Assembly (NCBI RefSeq): GCF_000971235.1
Contig: NZ_BBMB01000003.1
Location: 58,584-122,583 of the forward strand
Direction of reading: 5' to 3'
Origin: Demequina subtropica
Lineage (GTDB): Bacteria; Actinomycetota; Actinomycetes; Actinomycetales; Demequinaceae
Length of the DNA: 64,000 nucleotides
The notes beneath the pieces were generated by a model. It had not been told where the DNA came from, ran no database searches, and was given only the letters and a program-made list of their open reading frames with translations. Positions 18,026-37,056 of this stretch are shown here, piece after piece. Every line of letters begins with the position of its first letter. Within the stretch, counting starts at the first letter, position 1. Both the position numbers and the translations under genes were made by a program.

Positions 18026-18880
18026 ATGAGAAGGACGAGGATGGGGGCGGCCGCCGCTGCGGTCGCGGTCGCGATCACGCTGGCGATCGCGGGACCGGCA
18101 GGGGCGACGACGGACGGCAACCTGGTGTACTACGAGAAGAACCCGGAGGTGATCGACTCGTGCGCCGCGGACGTGGTCGTCATCGGCGCGCGCGGCTCGG
18201 GCCAGGACCCCGACGGCTACGCGACGCCGGGCGCGGGCATGGGCAAGGAGGTCAAGCTCGCCGCGGACTACCTCCGCGCGCGGATCAAGACCGAGGCACC
18301 GACCGCCAAGGTCCGCTACCTCTCGGTCATCTACGCCGCGGAGTCGGCGACGAGCGGGTGGAACTGGGTCGGCTTCAAGTCGACCATCTACGGCAACTCC
18401 GTGAAGCAGGGCGTCACCAACCTCAAGAGCCGGATCAAGACGGTCGTGTCCAAGTGCCCCTCGTCGAAGATCGTCCTCATGGGGTACTCCCAGGGCGCCC
18501 AGGTGGTCCACCAGGCCGTGCTCGAGCTGGAGAAGGCGGGAGCGACCTCGCAGACGAGCCGGATCAAGGCCGTCTGGCTCATCGCCGACCCCAAGAACGA
18601 CGGCAAGACCATGTTCCAGTACATGACGAGCGGCGCTTCCGCGCTCACCCCGTACAAGACCGCGCAGTACGTCACCGGCGGCCTCTACACCTCCGCGGTG
18701 AAGGCCCCCAGCATCCTCACGTCGAACAAGACCATCTCCGTGTGCAACCCGGCGGACCTGGTCTGCAGCAAGATCTCGGGCACCGGGTTCTCCGCTCACG
18801 GGAAGTACCGGACGAGCGGGTGGAACAGCTGGCCGGCGAAGTACGCCTACGCCGCGCTGTACCGCGCGGGCCTGCGCTGA
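18026..18880 (+). CDS. Secreted cutinase-family serine esterase
   Basis: A 284-residue exported alpha/beta hydrolase of the cutinase family. The signal peptide is about residues 1-28 (MRRTRMG, Ala/Val-rich core, AGAT). The mature start has the conserved VVVIGARGSGQDPDG. The nucleophile elbow is VLMGYSQGAQV, the acid is in CNPADLVCS, and the histidine lies near the C-terminus in AHGKY. Cysteines consistent with two disulfides are present. Members cleave polyester or ester bonds in cutin, lipids or cell-envelope esters; the natural substrate here is unknown. A GGGAGGCG ribosome site precedes the ATG, and a perfect hairpin follows the stop. Confidence 0.88.
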   Translation: MRRTRMGAAAAAVAVAITLAIAGPAGATTDGNLVYYEKNPEVIDSCAADVVVIGARGSGQDPDGYATPGAGMGKEVKLAADYLRARIKTEAPTAKVRYLSVIYAAESATSGWNWVGFKSTIYGNSVKQGVTNLKSRIKTVVSKCPSSKIVLMGYSQGAQVVHQAVLELEKAGATSQTSRIKAVWLIADPKNDGKTMFQYMTSGASALTPYKTAQYVTGGLYTSAVKAPSILTSNKTISVCNPADLVCSKISGTGFSAHGKYRTSGWNSWPAKYAYAALYRAGLR

Positions 18881-18885
18881 GGAGG

Positions 18886-18921
18886 TTCCGTGCGGGGGGC
18901 GTGATCGGCCCCCGCACGGAA
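18886..18921 (+). terminator. Terminator of the cutinase-family gene
   Basis: A perfect 13-bp stem (18886-18898 with 18909-18921) and 10-base loop starting six bases after the stop at 18880. Confidence 0.85.
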
Positions 18922-18926
18922 TGTCC

Positions 18927-18940
18927 TGCGAACGTTCACA
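18927..18940 (+). promoter_or_regulatory. Candidate LacI-family operator before glgX
   Basis: TGCGAACGTTCACA is an imperfect palindrome around a central CG, matching 11 of 14 positions of TGTGAGCGCTCACA. It lies 17-30 bases before the glgX ATG, just upstream of a TAACAAT sequence that may be the -10 box. The class (LacI family) is inferred from shape and length only. Confidence 0.45.
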
Positions 18941-18956
18941 GTTGTCGGATAACAAT

Positions 18957-28605
<9,649 letters not shown>

Positions 28606-29502
28606 TCAGCCCTTGACGGAGCCGGCCGTCAGGCCTCCCACGATGTAGCGCTGGAGCGCGAGGAACAGCACCAGGACCGGCAGCGCCGCGATCACGGTGC
28701 CGGCGGAGAAGATGCCCCAGCGCGCGGTCAGCTGGTCGGACACCCACTGGTACATGCCGACCGCGAGCGTCCAGTTCTCGTTGGACACCAGGATGATCCT
28801 GGCGAGGATGAAGTCGCCGAACGCCGAGACGAAGGCCAGCAGGCCCACCACGGCGAGCACGGGACGCACGAGCGGCATGATCATGCCCCAGAAGATCTGC
28901 GAGTGGCTCGCGCCGTCGATCTTCGCGGCCTCGTCCATCTCCATCGGGATCGAGTTGAAGAAGCCGTACATGAGGAACGTGTTCGAGCCGAGCGCGGTGC
29001 CCAGGTACACGCAGATGAGCGCGATCTTGGAGTTGATCCCGAGCGCGGGGATCACCTCGCCCAGCGAGATGAGCAGCAGGAACACCGCGACGAACGCGAC
29101 GGTCTGCGGGAACATCTGGAGGATGAGGAGGCCCGTCAGCGACGTGCGGCGACCCTGGAAGCGGAAGCGCGAGAACGCGTACGCGGCGGCCGCGCCCATG
29201 AGCACCGCGCCGATCGCGGCGGAGAGCCCGATGAACAGCGTGTTGCCCACCCAGGTCCAGAACAGCGTGTCGTTGAGGTTCTGGTAGTTCTCGAAGCTGA
29301 TCGAGCTGAAGAGCCGCTGCGTGCCCGCGAGGCTGCCGCGCTCGTCGAGCGAGGCGGACAGCACGAAGACGAGCGGGAACGCCGCGTAGAAGATGATGAG
29401 CGCGGCGAGCGGGTACTTCCACCCGACCTCGAGCCACCAGCGCGAGCGGCGCGTGTGCTGGAACCGGTGCGACGTGCCCGTCGTGGGAGCGGTGGTGGCC
29501 AT
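28606..29502 (-). CDS. ganQ: ABC importer permease, MalG type, for galacto-oligosaccharides
   Basis: 298 residues with six membrane segments and the cytoplasmic ATPase-coupling loop EAAKIDGASHSQIFWGMIMPL around residue 200. The C-terminus (RYIVGGLTAGSVKG) is typical of MalG/GanQ proteins. Its start overlaps the ganP stop as TGATG. Between an MalF-type partner, a binding protein, GH42 and GH53 genes it corresponds to GanQ of the Bacillus subtilis gan operon. The substrate (galactan oligosaccharide rather than maltodextrin) is inferred from this context. Confidence 0.88.
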   Translation of the reverse strand: MATTAPTTGTSHRFQHTRRSRWWLEVGWKYPLAALIIFYAAFPLVFVLSASLDERGSLAGTQRLFSSISFENYQNLNDTLFWTWVGNTLFIGLSAAIGAVLMGAAAAYAFSRFRFQGRRTSLTGLLILQMFPQTVAFVAVFLLLISLGEVIPALGINSKIALICVYLGTALGSNTFLMYGFFNSIPMEMDEAAKIDGASHSQIFWGMIMPLVRPVLAVVGLLAFVSAFGDFILARIILVSNENWTLAVGMYQWVSDQLTARWGIFSAGTVIAALPVLVLFLALQRYIVGGLTAGSVKG

Positions 29503-31106
29503 CAGAACTCCTCGAGCTTCTTGGTCTGGCGGAAGGCGAGCGCGGAGACGAGGCCCACCACGACGAACACGACGATCGACAGCGCGGCCGCGAGGCCGTA
29601 GTCGGCGCGACCGCCGGCGACGCCGGAGATCTGGTAGATCGCGGAGATGAGGATGTCCGTCGAGCCCAATGGCACGCTCGTATCCTCGAATCTCGGCCCG
29701 CCGTTGGTGAGCATGTAGATGATCGTGAAGTTGTTGAAGTTGAAGGCGAACGACGCGATCGCGAGCGGCGCGGTCGAGACCATCAGCAGCGGGAACGTGA
29801 TCGACCGGAACTGGCGCCAGCGGCCGGCGCCGTCGATCTTCGCGGCCTCGGTGGTCTCCGACGGCAGCGACTGGAGGGCGCCCGTGCAGACGAGGAACCA
29901 GTACGGGTAGCTCAGCCACAGGTTGACGAAGAGGATCGAGAACCGCGCGAGCCAGGGGTCGCCCAGCCAGTTGATGTCGGCCCCGAAGAAGAACCACTTG
30001 TTGATGATGCCGAACTCGGGGTTGAGCATGCCTCGCCACAGCAGCGCCGTGAGGAACGCCGGGAAGGCGTACGGGAGGATGAACAGCGTGCGCAGCGTCT
30101 TCTTGCCGCGGATGCGGTCGTCGTTGAACACGAGCGCGAAGAACAGGCCGAGCAGGAAGCTGCTCGCGACGGTGAGGATCGCGAACGCGAACGTCCACGC
30201 CGTGACCTTGAGCAGCGGCTTGGAGTACTCGGGGTCCGTGACGGCCTTGGTGAAGTTCTCGAAGCCGACGTTGACGTACCAGCCGGCCGGGAGCGTCGAG
30301 CCGTCGTCGCCCACGAACGTGCCGCGGTCGTTCGGCGTGTAGACCACGCCGGAGTCCACGTCGGTGAGGGTGTCGGCGTCCTCGTCCCACACGAGCGACG
30401 AGCGGTAGACCTTGGCCGTCGAGCCCTCGCGCGTGCGCAGCGAGCCGTCGTCGGCCTCGTCGGACACGGGCACGCGGAGGTCGGTGACCTCCTGCGCGAG
30501 CGCCTGGTCGGACAGCAGCTCGTTGACCTTGACGATCTCCCAGCCGTCGACCTCGGTCGGACGGCCCGAGTCGTCGATGGCGCCGTCGACCTCGGCGAGG
30601 GGCTCCTCGGCGGTGCCGACCTCGACCACGCCGTCCTCGCTGATCGCGAAGCCGATGGTGTCGCCGTCGCGCACCACGGCGAGCGGGTAGGAGGGCGAGC
30701 CCTCGACCTCGCGCTCGGCCTGGATCAGCGCGGCGTCGATGGCCTGAGACTTGCTGACGTTGTGGCCCGCGCCGTAGTTGGTGGTCGCCACATACGCCGT
30801 GTAGATCATCGTGAAGACCTGGAACACCAGGAGGAACACGAGACCGGGGTAGATGTACTTGAGCGGCAGCATGCGCCGCGAGAAGTAGACCCAGTCGGCC
30901 ACGACGAGCAGGACGATGGAGGCGCCGAGGATGACCCAGGCCTGGGCGTTCCAGGCCGACATGATCGCGCTCACGCCGAAGGCGTTGACGATCATCATGA
31001 TCAGGAGCTTCGCGACGAAGCCCCATCCCAGCCCTGTCCAGCGCCGTGAGTGCGAGTCCGCGCGCTTGCCCGTGCTCGGCGCCGGCGCGGTGGTCTCCGT
31101 CGACAT
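29502..31106 (-). CDS. ganP: ABC importer permease, MalF type, for galacto-oligosaccharides
   Basis: 534 residues, long for an importer permease. About three N-terminal membrane segments come before residue 120. A large extracellular domain spans roughly 125-285, the position of the P2 loop of Escherichia coli MalF, and is rich in Asp/Glu. The remaining membrane segments follow, with the coupling loop EAAKIDGAGRWRQFRSITFPL around residue 425. The ATG at 31106 follows AGGAGAACTG; an upstream in-frame extension lacks a ribosome site. It pairs with ganQ. No ATPase gene is in the cluster, so a shared MsiK-type ATPase elsewhere must energise it. Confidence 0.88.
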   Translation of the reverse strand: MSTETTAPAPSTGKRADSHSRRWTGLGWGFVAKLLIMMIVNAFGVSAIMSAWNAQAWVILGASIVLLVVADWVYFSRRMLPLKYIYPGLVFLLVFQVFTMIYTAYVATTNYGAGHNVSKSQAIDAALIQAEREVEGSPSYPLAVVRDGDTIGFAISEDGVVEVGTAEEPLAEVDGAIDDSGRPTEVDGWEIVKVNELLSDQALAQEVTDLRVPVSDEADDGSLRTREGSTAKVYRSSLVWDEDADTLTDVDSGVVYTPNDRGTFVGDDGSTLPAGWYVNVGFENFTKAVTDPEYSKPLLKVTAWTFAFAILTVASSFLLGLFFALVFNDDRIRGKKTLRTLFILPYAFPAFLTALLWRGMLNPEFGIINKWFFFGADINWLGDPWLARFSILFVNLWLSYPYWFLVCTGALQSLPSETTEAAKIDGAGRWRQFRSITFPLLMVSTAPLAIASFAFNFNNFTIIYMLTNGGPRFEDTSVPLGSTDILISAIYQISGVAGGRADYGLAAALSIVVFVVVGLVSALAFRQTKKLEEF

Positions 31107-31157
31107 CAGTTCTCCTGCTCCCGTCTGGGTGGTGGTGCTCCGGCGGGGATCCGCCGG

Positions 31158-31190
31158 GGTGGGGTGGGGCGCCGCGCGCCCCACCCCACC
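31158..31190 (-). terminator. Intercistronic hairpin between ganS and ganP
   Basis: A perfect 15-bp GC-rich stem (31158-31172 with 31176-31190) with a 3-base loop in the 100-base gap after ganS. It probably lowers read-through and protects the 3' end of ganS mRNA, giving more binding protein than permease. Confidence 0.75.
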
Positions 31191-31206
31191 GAGGTGGGTG
31201 GACCCC

Positions 31207-32481
31207 TTAGCCCGCGAGGGCCGCGGTCAGGTCCGTGATCATCTTGTTCCAGGTGTCGACCGGGTCGGCACCCTTGATGATCTTCGCCTCAGCGGCGTTC
31301 CAGAAGTCCCACACCGAGCCCATCTCGGGGATCGAGGGCATCGGGACGCCCTGCTCGGCCGAGGCCTGGAAGCCCGCGATCGCGTCCGGGAACGGAGCCG
31401 ACGCGGTGTCGACGCCCTCGAACGCGGGGAGGCGCGGGTCGGCGTCGTAGAGCGCCTGCATGGCCTCCGGGGTCGCGATGTAGTTGGTGAGGAACTGGTT
31501 CGCGAGCAGCGCGTTCGCCGACTGCGACGACACGTAGAAGCCCTGGACGCCCACGAACGGAGCGGCGGTCTCGCCACCGGCCGACGGCACCGCGTTGACG
31601 GTGAAGTTGACGTCGGCGAAGTCGCCGAGCGCCCACGGGCCCGCCACGGTGTACGCGCAGTCGCCCGAGTTGAAGAGCTCGTTGTTGATCGCGTAGTCGA
31701 TGGTGGTCGACAGGTGGCCGGCACCCTTCTCGCCGTTCTCCGACAGCCAGGTCGCGAAGGCCTCGCCGGCGTCGCCGCCCATGCCGACCTCGTTGGTGTA
31801 GGAGCCGCCCTCCTGGACGAACACCGGGGCGCCGAACGAGGTCTGGAACGGGTACATGGTGTAGCCGTCGCCGGTCTCGCCGTTGACGTTGATGCAGAAC
31901 GGGTACTTCGCGCCGGACTCCTCGCCCGCCGCGATCATGTCGTCCCACGTGGCCGGGGCCTCGGTGCCGACGAGGTCGGTGTTCTGGATGAGCGCGACGG
32001 CCTCGGTCGAGTACGGCATGCCGTAGACCTGGCCGTCGTAGGTCATCGCGTCGACCGCGACCTGCGAGAAGCTCGACGCGTTCGCGCCGAGGTCGACGGT
32101 GTTGACCACGCCGTCGGTGACGAGCGCGCCCAGCCAGTCGTGCGCGCCGATGGTGATGTCCGGGCCCTCGCCGGTGGGGACCTGGGCGAGGAAGTCCGCA
32201 CGGATGTCCTCGAAGTTCTTCTCGACGAGCTCGACGGTCGCGCCGGTCTCCGCCTCGAACGTGGCCGCGGCGGCCTCGATCGCGGGCTTGCGGTTCGCGT
32301 CCGTCCAGATGGTGAGGGTCTGGCCCGTCGCGTCGATGGCGTCCGAGGTCTCCGACGCCGAGGTGGTGGGCTCGGGCGACATCGACTCGTCGGTGCCCTC
32401 CTCGTCCCCCGACGTGGAGCACGCCGCGAGCAGCGCGACCGACGTCACCAGGACGGCGGCCTTTCCGATGGTCTTACGCAT
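31207..32481 (-). CDS. ganS: Galacto-oligosaccharide-binding lipoprotein of the ABC importer
   Basis: A 424-residue family-1 solute-binding protein. The signal peptide ends in the lipobox LLAACSTS (Cys at about residue 21), followed by an acidic linker, so it is tethered to the outer face of the membrane. The fold starts with QTLTIWTDANRKPAIEAAA, as in maltose-type binding proteins, and contains WDDMIAAGEESG and the sugar-stacking aromatic-rich C-terminal half. The ATG at 32481 follows GGAAGGAAG. Its place ahead of ganP-ganQ and beside GH42/GH53 genes supports beta-1,4-galacto-oligosaccharides as ligand; maltodextrin is the main alternative. Confidence 0.87.
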   Translation of the reverse strand: MRKTIGKAAVLVTSVALLAACSTSGDEEGTDESMSPEPTTSASETSDAIDATGQTLTIWTDANRKPAIEAAAATFEAETGATVELVEKNFEDIRADFLAQVPTGEGPDITIGAHDWLGALVTDGVVNTVDLGANASSFSQVAVDAMTYDGQVYGMPYSTEAVALIQNTDLVGTEAPATWDDMIAAGEESGAKYPFCINVNGETGDGYTMYPFQTSFGAPVFVQEGGSYTNEVGMGGDAGEAFATWLSENGEKGAGHLSTTIDYAINNELFNSGDCAYTVAGPWALGDFADVNFTVNAVPSAGGETAAPFVGVQGFYVSSQSANALLANQFLTNYIATPEAMQALYDADPRLPAFEGVDTASAPFPDAIAGFQASAEQGVPMPSIPEMGSVWDFWNAAEAKIIKGADPVDTWNKMITDLTAALAG

Positions 32482-32543
32482 GTTTACTTCCTTCCAGAGT
32501 GGAGCCACATTGCGCGCCTCTGGTGAGATCGCGTCTCTGCGAC

Positions 32544-32610
32544 AGGTTACTTCCGATGCGGTGCCCCCGGCCGGGGATACCAGGTCTTCAGTTGGGTTCG
32601 AGCGGTCTTG
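32544..32610 (-). promoter_or_regulatory. Probable ganS promoter region
   Basis: TAACCT (32549 to 32544, minus strand) is a possible -10 box 62 bases before the ATG. Upstream, 32597-32610 (TTCGAGCGGTCTTG) shares the GAGCGGTC core of the galactanase operator but matches poorly outside it, and GGTTCGAG occurs twice. Downstream of the -10 box is a GAGA-5-TCTC palindrome (32526-32538). Which of these is the operator is unclear. Confidence 0.35.
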
Positions 32611-32646
32611 GTTCGAGTCCGGCGCAGCCCGGCCTCTCCCCTGGTG

Positions 32647-34680
32647 TCAGTCCGCCCCACCTCCGGACATGCGCGAGGCACGGACCACGGCGACGCCGCC
32701 GCCCGGAACCTCGAGCTCGCCATCGGTCTCGGTTCCCGTCAGCAGGTCGATGCCTGCCACCGGGACACGAGCTGCGTCATCGCCGTGGTTGACGGCGATG
32801 ACGAAGTCCTCAGCTGCGCCGCGACGCGTGACGACCTCGAGCGTCTCGGGCAGCCCCGAGGTCTCGATGCCGGCATCGGCGTAGACCGCGTCGAACACGG
32901 TCCTCAGCGCGCCCACGGACAGGCGGGTGCCGACGTACCAGCCGGTTCCCTGCCCGTGGGTGTTGCGTGTGATCGCGGGCCTGCCCGCGCCGGGCCCGGA
33001 GGCGTGCTCCGCGACCACCTCGGCGCCCGCGAGCGCGATGTCGTCCTGCCACACGTCCGAGGGGAGCTCGACCTCGGCGCCGCGCGTCCATCGCACGGTC
33101 GCCGCGTCGCCCTCGCGCAGCGGCAGGAACTCCTCGACCGTGAGGCCCAGGGCGTCGCGCAGCGGCGCGACGAAGCCGCCCTCGTGGACCGCATCGTTCT
33201 CATCGACGATGGCCGAGAAGAAGTTCACCAGGAGCGTCCCGCCGCCCTCGACGTAGCGCGTGAGGTTCGCGGCGGACGATGCGGTGAGCAGGTAGGACGC
33301 GGGCGCCACCGCGAGCTTGTAGCGCGACAGGTCGTGAGACGGGTGCGCGAAGTCGACGGTGACGTTGTCGCGCCAGAGGCGCTCGTAGAACGTCCGCATC
33401 CGCTCGCGGAACTGGACGTCGTCCGACGGGCGCCACTCGAGGTCCTGCGCCCACAGCGACTCCCAGTCGTAGAGCACCGCGACGTCGGCCTGGACCTCGG
33501 CGCCCTGCACCGCGGCGGCGTCCTTGAGGTGGCCGCCGAGCTCGACGACCTCCCGGAACACGCGCGACGAGGCGCCCGCGTGGGGAAGCATCGCCGAGTG
33601 GAACTTCTCCGCGCCGGAGCGGGAGGCGCGCCACTGGAAGAACATGATCGCGTCGGCGCCGCGGCCCAGGTGGGTGACCGCGTTGCGCCGCATCTCGCCG
33701 GGACGCTTCGCGATGTTGCGGCCCTGCCAGTTGACGGCGGACGTCGAGTGCTCCATGAGCATCCACGGCTTGCCGCCCGCGACCGAGCGCGTGAGGTCCG
33801 CGGACAGCGCGAGGCCGACGTGCGCGTCGGGGTCCGGCGACCACAGGTAGTGGTCGTCCGAGACCACGTCGACCTCCTGCGCCCACTTCCACAGGTCGGT
33901 GTTCCACGACTGGTGCGCCATGAAGTTGGTGGTGACCGGCTGCGTCGCGTGCGCGCGGATCGCGTCGCGCTCGATGCGGAAGCACTCGCGGAGCTGGTCG
34001 TCGGTGAAGCGGGCCCAGTCGAGCTTCATGGCGGGGTTCGCGATGGTCGGGGTGGCCGCCGGGGCCACCACGTGCTCCCAGTCGCCGTAGCGCTGACCCC
34101 AGAAGGCGGTGCCCCACGCGGCGTTGAGACCCTCGAGGGTGCTGTAGCGCTCCTGCAGCCAGCGGCGCCAGGACTCCACGGCGCGGGGGCCGAAGTCCTC
34201 GCCCACGGGCACGCCGTACTCGTTGTGCACGTGCCACAGGACCACCGCCGGGTGGTCGGCGTAGCGCTTCGCGAGCTCGCCCGCCATGCGCGCGATCGCC
34301 TCGCGGTACTCGGGCGAGGCGTGCGAGGCCATGCCGCGCGAGCCGAAGCCCATGACGGTGCCGTTCTTGTCCGTCACGCGCGCCTGCGGGTACTGGTGGA
34401 AGAACCATGCCGGCGGGGAGACGCTCGGCGTGCCGAGGTCCGCCGCGATGCCGTTGGCGTGGAGCAGGTCGAGCAGCTCGTCCATCCACGCGAAGTCGTA
34501 GAGGCCCTCCTTGGGCTCGAGCATCGCCCACGAGAAGATGCCGACGGAGACGAGGTTGACGCCCGCCTCGCGCATGAGACGCACGTCCTCGTCCCACGTC
34601 TCGCGCGGCCACTGCTCGGGGTTGTAGTCGCCTCCATAGGCGAGACCCTCGACGCTGGGCCAGCTTGCTGCTGCCGTCAT
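32647..34680 (-). CDS. ganA: GH42 beta-galactosidase
   Basis: A 677-residue cytoplasmic enzyme that releases galactose from imported galacto-oligosaccharides. The GH42 start LAYGGDYNPEQWPRETW is clear. The acid/base Glu is in LWHVHNEYGVPV around residue 145, the nucleophile Glu in WMLMEHSTSAVNWQ near residue 305, followed by the trimerisation domain and a small C-terminal beta-domain. There is no signal peptide. The ATG at 34680 follows GAGGAGTGTC; the frame stays open 25 codons upstream without homology. It faces the same way as ganSPQ with 165 bases between, so it may be transcribed separately or read through. Confidence 0.94.
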   Translation of the reverse strand: MTAAASWPSVEGLAYGGDYNPEQWPRETWDEDVRLMREAGVNLVSVGIFSWAMLEPKEGLYDFAWMDELLDLLHANGIAADLGTPSVSPPAWFFHQYPQARVTDKNGTVMGFGSRGMASHASPEYREAIARMAGELAKRYADHPAVVLWHVHNEYGVPVGEDFGPRAVESWRRWLQERYSTLEGLNAAWGTAFWGQRYGDWEHVVAPAATPTIANPAMKLDWARFTDDQLRECFRIERDAIRAHATQPVTTNFMAHQSWNTDLWKWAQEVDVVSDDHYLWSPDPDAHVGLALSADLTRSVAGGKPWMLMEHSTSAVNWQGRNIAKRPGEMRRNAVTHLGRGADAIMFFQWRASRSGAEKFHSAMLPHAGASSRVFREVVELGGHLKDAAAVQGAEVQADVAVLYDWESLWAQDLEWRPSDDVQFRERMRTFYERLWRDNVTVDFAHPSHDLSRYKLAVAPASYLLTASSAANLTRYVEGGGTLLVNFFSAIVDENDAVHEGGFVAPLRDALGLTVEEFLPLREGDAATVRWTRGAEVELPSDVWQDDIALAGAEVVAEHASGPGAGRPAITRNTHGQGTGWYVGTRLSVGALRTVFDAVYADAGIETSGLPETLEVVTRRGAAEDFVIAVNHGDDAARVPVAGIDLLTGTETDGELEVPGGGVAVVRASRMSGGGAD

Positions 34681-34742
34681 GACACTCCTCGCGGCCCCCG
34701 GAGGAGCCTCATACCTCGGCGGCCGACCTTGGCCGCCCCGAC

Positions 34743-34767
34743 TGGGACCGTTCACAGTTCTATATCC
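34743..34767 (-). promoter_or_regulatory. ganA promoter and LacI-family-type operator
   Basis: On the minus strand a TATAGA-like -10 sequence (34766-34761) precedes TGTGAACGGTCCCA (34756-34743) by about four bases. As at the surface galactanase gene, the operator would cover the transcription start. Confidence 0.6.
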
Positions 34768-34833
34768 ACAGGCGGTTGCGGCGCAACTCCGGACACCCGC
34801 CTGTGATGCATTCGGTATCCGTCGTTATCGAAC

Positions 34834-34847
34834 TGTGACCGCACACA
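34834..34847. promoter_or_regulatory. Second candidate operator between ganA and glgE
   Basis: TGTGACCGCACACA, same half-site pattern (TGnGAnCGnnCnCA) as the other galactan sites, 78 bases upstream of the first. Two sites so spaced could allow DNA looping or serve glgE. Confidence 0.5.
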
Positions 34848-35015
34848 ACCACCCTTGGATGCAAGCGGTTACATTCACCGTGGGCCACACCCTACATCCT
34901 TCTCGCGGGGGCGCAAGTCCGTGCGGTCCCCCGCGGTCCCCCGACGCACCGCCACGCACGGGGCGGACCCGGCGCCGCCCCGCCCGTCGCGGTACCCTTC
35001 ACGCCTCTTTACGAG

Positions 35016-35021
35016 TAGGTT
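35016..35021 (+). promoter_or_regulatory. -10 box of the apparently leaderless glgE-glgB transcript
   Basis: TAGGTT six bases before the glgE ATG at 35028; the intervening CGGGGC leaves no room for a leader. Confidence 0.55.
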
Positions 35022-35027
35022 CGGGGC

Positions 35028-37025
35028 ATGGCCCGCACTCCTGAGACGTCTGTCGGTCGCATCCCCATCGTCGGCGTGCAGCCCTCGCTCGAGGAGGGAC
35101 GATGGCCCGCCCGCGCCGTCGTGGGCGAGGCCGTGCCGATCACCGCGACGATCTTCCGCGAGGGGCACGACTCCGAGGGCGCCACCGTGGTGGTCACCAA
35201 GCCCGACGGCCGCCACGAGCGCCTGCCGATGCCGCTCGACGACTGGGGCAACAGCCGCTACCGGGCCGCGTTCGTCCCCAAGCATGAGGGACCTCACACC
35301 TTCCGCGTCGAGGCATGGTCCGACCCGTTCTCCACCTGGCTCCACGCTGCCGAGGTGAAGATCCACGCCGGCGTGGACGTCCAGCTCATGCTCGACGAGG
35401 GCGTACTGGTGCTCTCCCGCGCGCTGCACCAGGTCCGTCACACCCCCGCGCGCAAGGCGCTGCTCGAGACGGCCATCGCGTCGCTCCAGGACGGCTCGCT
35501 CGACCCCGAGACCCGCCTGGCCCCCGCATCGTCCCCCGAGATGCGCGCCGCCATGACGGCCGCCCCGCTGCGCGACGACGTGTCCACGTCGCCCGAGTAC
35601 CCGCTCGTGGTCCAGCGCGAGCGCGCGCTCGTGTCCGCCTGGTACGAGATCTTCCCGCGCTCTGAGGGTGCGCGGCTCAACAAGCGCACGGGCCAGTGGC
35701 ACTCGGGCACCTTCACCACGGCGGCGAAGCGACTCCCCGCGATCGCGGACATGGGCTTCGACGTCGTCTACCTCACGCCCATCCACCCCATCGGCGTCAC
35801 GCACCGCAAGGGGCGCAACAACTCGCTCAAGGCCGAGCCGGGCGACCCGGGCAGCCCCTACGCGATCGGCGGCGAGGAGGGCGGCCACGACGCCGTCCAT
35901 CCGGACCTGGGGACGATGCGGGGCTTCCGCGCCTTCGTGAAGGCCGCGAAGAGCGTGGGGCTCGAGGTCGCGCTCGATGTCGCGCTCCAGTGCTCGCCCG
36001 ACCACCCGTGGGTCAAGGAGCACCCGGAGTGGTTCACGCAGCGCCTCGACGGGACCATCGCGTATGCCGAGAACCCGCCCAAGAAGTACCAGGACATCTA
36101 CCCGCTCAACTTCGACAACGATCCCGAGGGCATCTACCACGCGATCAAGGACATGCTCGGGGTGTGGATCGACGCGGGCGTCACCCTGTTCCGCGTCGAC
36201 AACCCCCACACCAAGCCGCTCACGTTCTGGGAGCGCCTGCTCGGGGAGATCGCCGCGGAGCACCCCGACGTCATCTTCCTCGCGGAGGCGTTCACCCGGC
36301 CCGCGATGATGCACACGCTCGCGAAGATCGGCTTCCACCAGAGCTACACCTACTTCACGTGGCGCCAGAGCGCCGAGGAGATGGGCGAGTACCTCGAGGA
36401 GGTCTCGGGCGAGTCGTCGTTCTACATGCGCCCCAACTTCTGGCCCACCACACACGACATCCTGACGCCGGACATGCAGCACGGCGGGCCGGCGCTGTGG
36501 CGCATGCGCGCCGCCCTCGCCGCGACGGGGTCGCCCTCCTACGGCATCTACACCGGCTACGAGTTCGTCGAGAACGTCCCGCGTCCCGGCGTCGAGGAGC
36601 AGATCGACAACGAGAAGTACGAGTTCAAGCCGCGCGACTGGTCCGACGCCGACCGCTACGGGATCGCGTCGCTCCTCACCCAGCTCAACGCCGCGCGCCG
36701 CAAGCACCCCGCGCTGCGGCGCCTCCGCGGGTTGCGCGTGCACCCGACCACCAACCCCGAGATCCTGTGCTTCTCGCGCCACGTCCCCGCGGCCGAGTCC
36801 CCCACGGGGAAGGCCGACACCGTGGTGGTGGTCGCGAGCTTCGACCCCCATCACGTGCAGTCCGGCGTGGTGACCCTCGACATGGCCGCGCTCGGCCTCG
36901 CGGACGACGCGCGGCTGGTGGTCGACGACCTGGTCGGCGGCGCCACCTACACGTGGAGCCGCGACTTCTACGTACGGCTCGACCCCGCGGTCTCGCTCGT
37001 CCATGTGGCGGCGGTGCGACCGTGA
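35028..37025 (+). CDS. glgE: Alpha-1,4-glucan:maltose-1-phosphate maltosyltransferase
   Basis: A 665-residue GH13_3 enzyme that extends alpha-1,4-glucans with maltosyl units from maltose 1-phosphate, typical of actinobacteria. The N-terminal domain starts [19 protein letters not shown]. Catalytic-barrel motifs are [23 protein letters not shown] (nucleophile Asp), [10 protein letters not shown] (acid/base Glu) and [10 protein letters not shown] (third carboxylate). It is followed by glgB after 31 bases, as in other GlgE loci. The maltokinase (pep2/mak) and trehalose synthase that usually supply maltose 1-phosphate are not in the window. Confidence 0.96.
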   Translation: MARTPETSVGRIPIVGVQPSLEEGRWPARAVVGEAVPITATIFREGHDSEGATVVVTKPDGRHERLPMPLDDWGNSRYRAAFVPKHEGPHTFRVEAWSDPFSTWLHAAEVKIHAGVDVQLMLDEGVLVLSRALHQVRHTPARKALLETAIASLQDGSLDPETRLAPASSPEMRAAMTAAPLRDDVSTSPEYPLVVQRERALVSAWYEIFPRSEGARLNKRTGQWHSGTFTTAAKRLPAIADMGFDVVYLTPIHPIGVTHRKGRNNSLKAEPGDPGSPYAIGGEEGGHDAVHPDLGTMRGFRAFVKAAKSVGLEVALDVALQCSPDHPWVKEHPEWFTQRLDGTIAYAENPPKKYQDIYPLNFDNDPEGIYHAIKDMLGVWIDAGVTLFRVDNPHTKPLTFWERLLGEIAAEHPDVIFLAEAFTRPAMMHTLAKIGFHQSYTYFTWRQSAEEMGEYLEEVSGESSFYMRPNFWPTTHDILTPDMQHGGPALWRMRAALAATGSPSYGIYTGYEFVENVPRPGVEEQIDNEKYEFKPRDWSDADRYGIASLLTQLNAARRKHPALRRLRGLRVHPTTNPEILCFSRHVPAAESPTGKADTVVVVASFDPHHVQSGVVTLDMAALGLADDARLVVDDLVGGATYTWSRDFYVRLDPAVSLVHVAAVRP

Positions 37026-37056
37026 CCCTTCCCTGCCTCCCGACTGGACGGTGCTG

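Larger units (their letters stand above)
34681..35027. other. 347-base divergent control region between ganA and glgE
   Basis: No gene is seen. It holds the ganA promoter and operator (34743-34767), a second operator-like site (34834-34847), a weaker relative TGCAAGCGGTTACA (34860-34873) and the glgE -10 box (35016-35021). Confidence 0.75.

Noticed and set aside
32597..32610. A full member of the galactan operator family before ganS
   Set aside because: Only the central GAGCGGTC agrees; the outer half-sites do not fit, so it is listed as a weak candidate within the promoter region.
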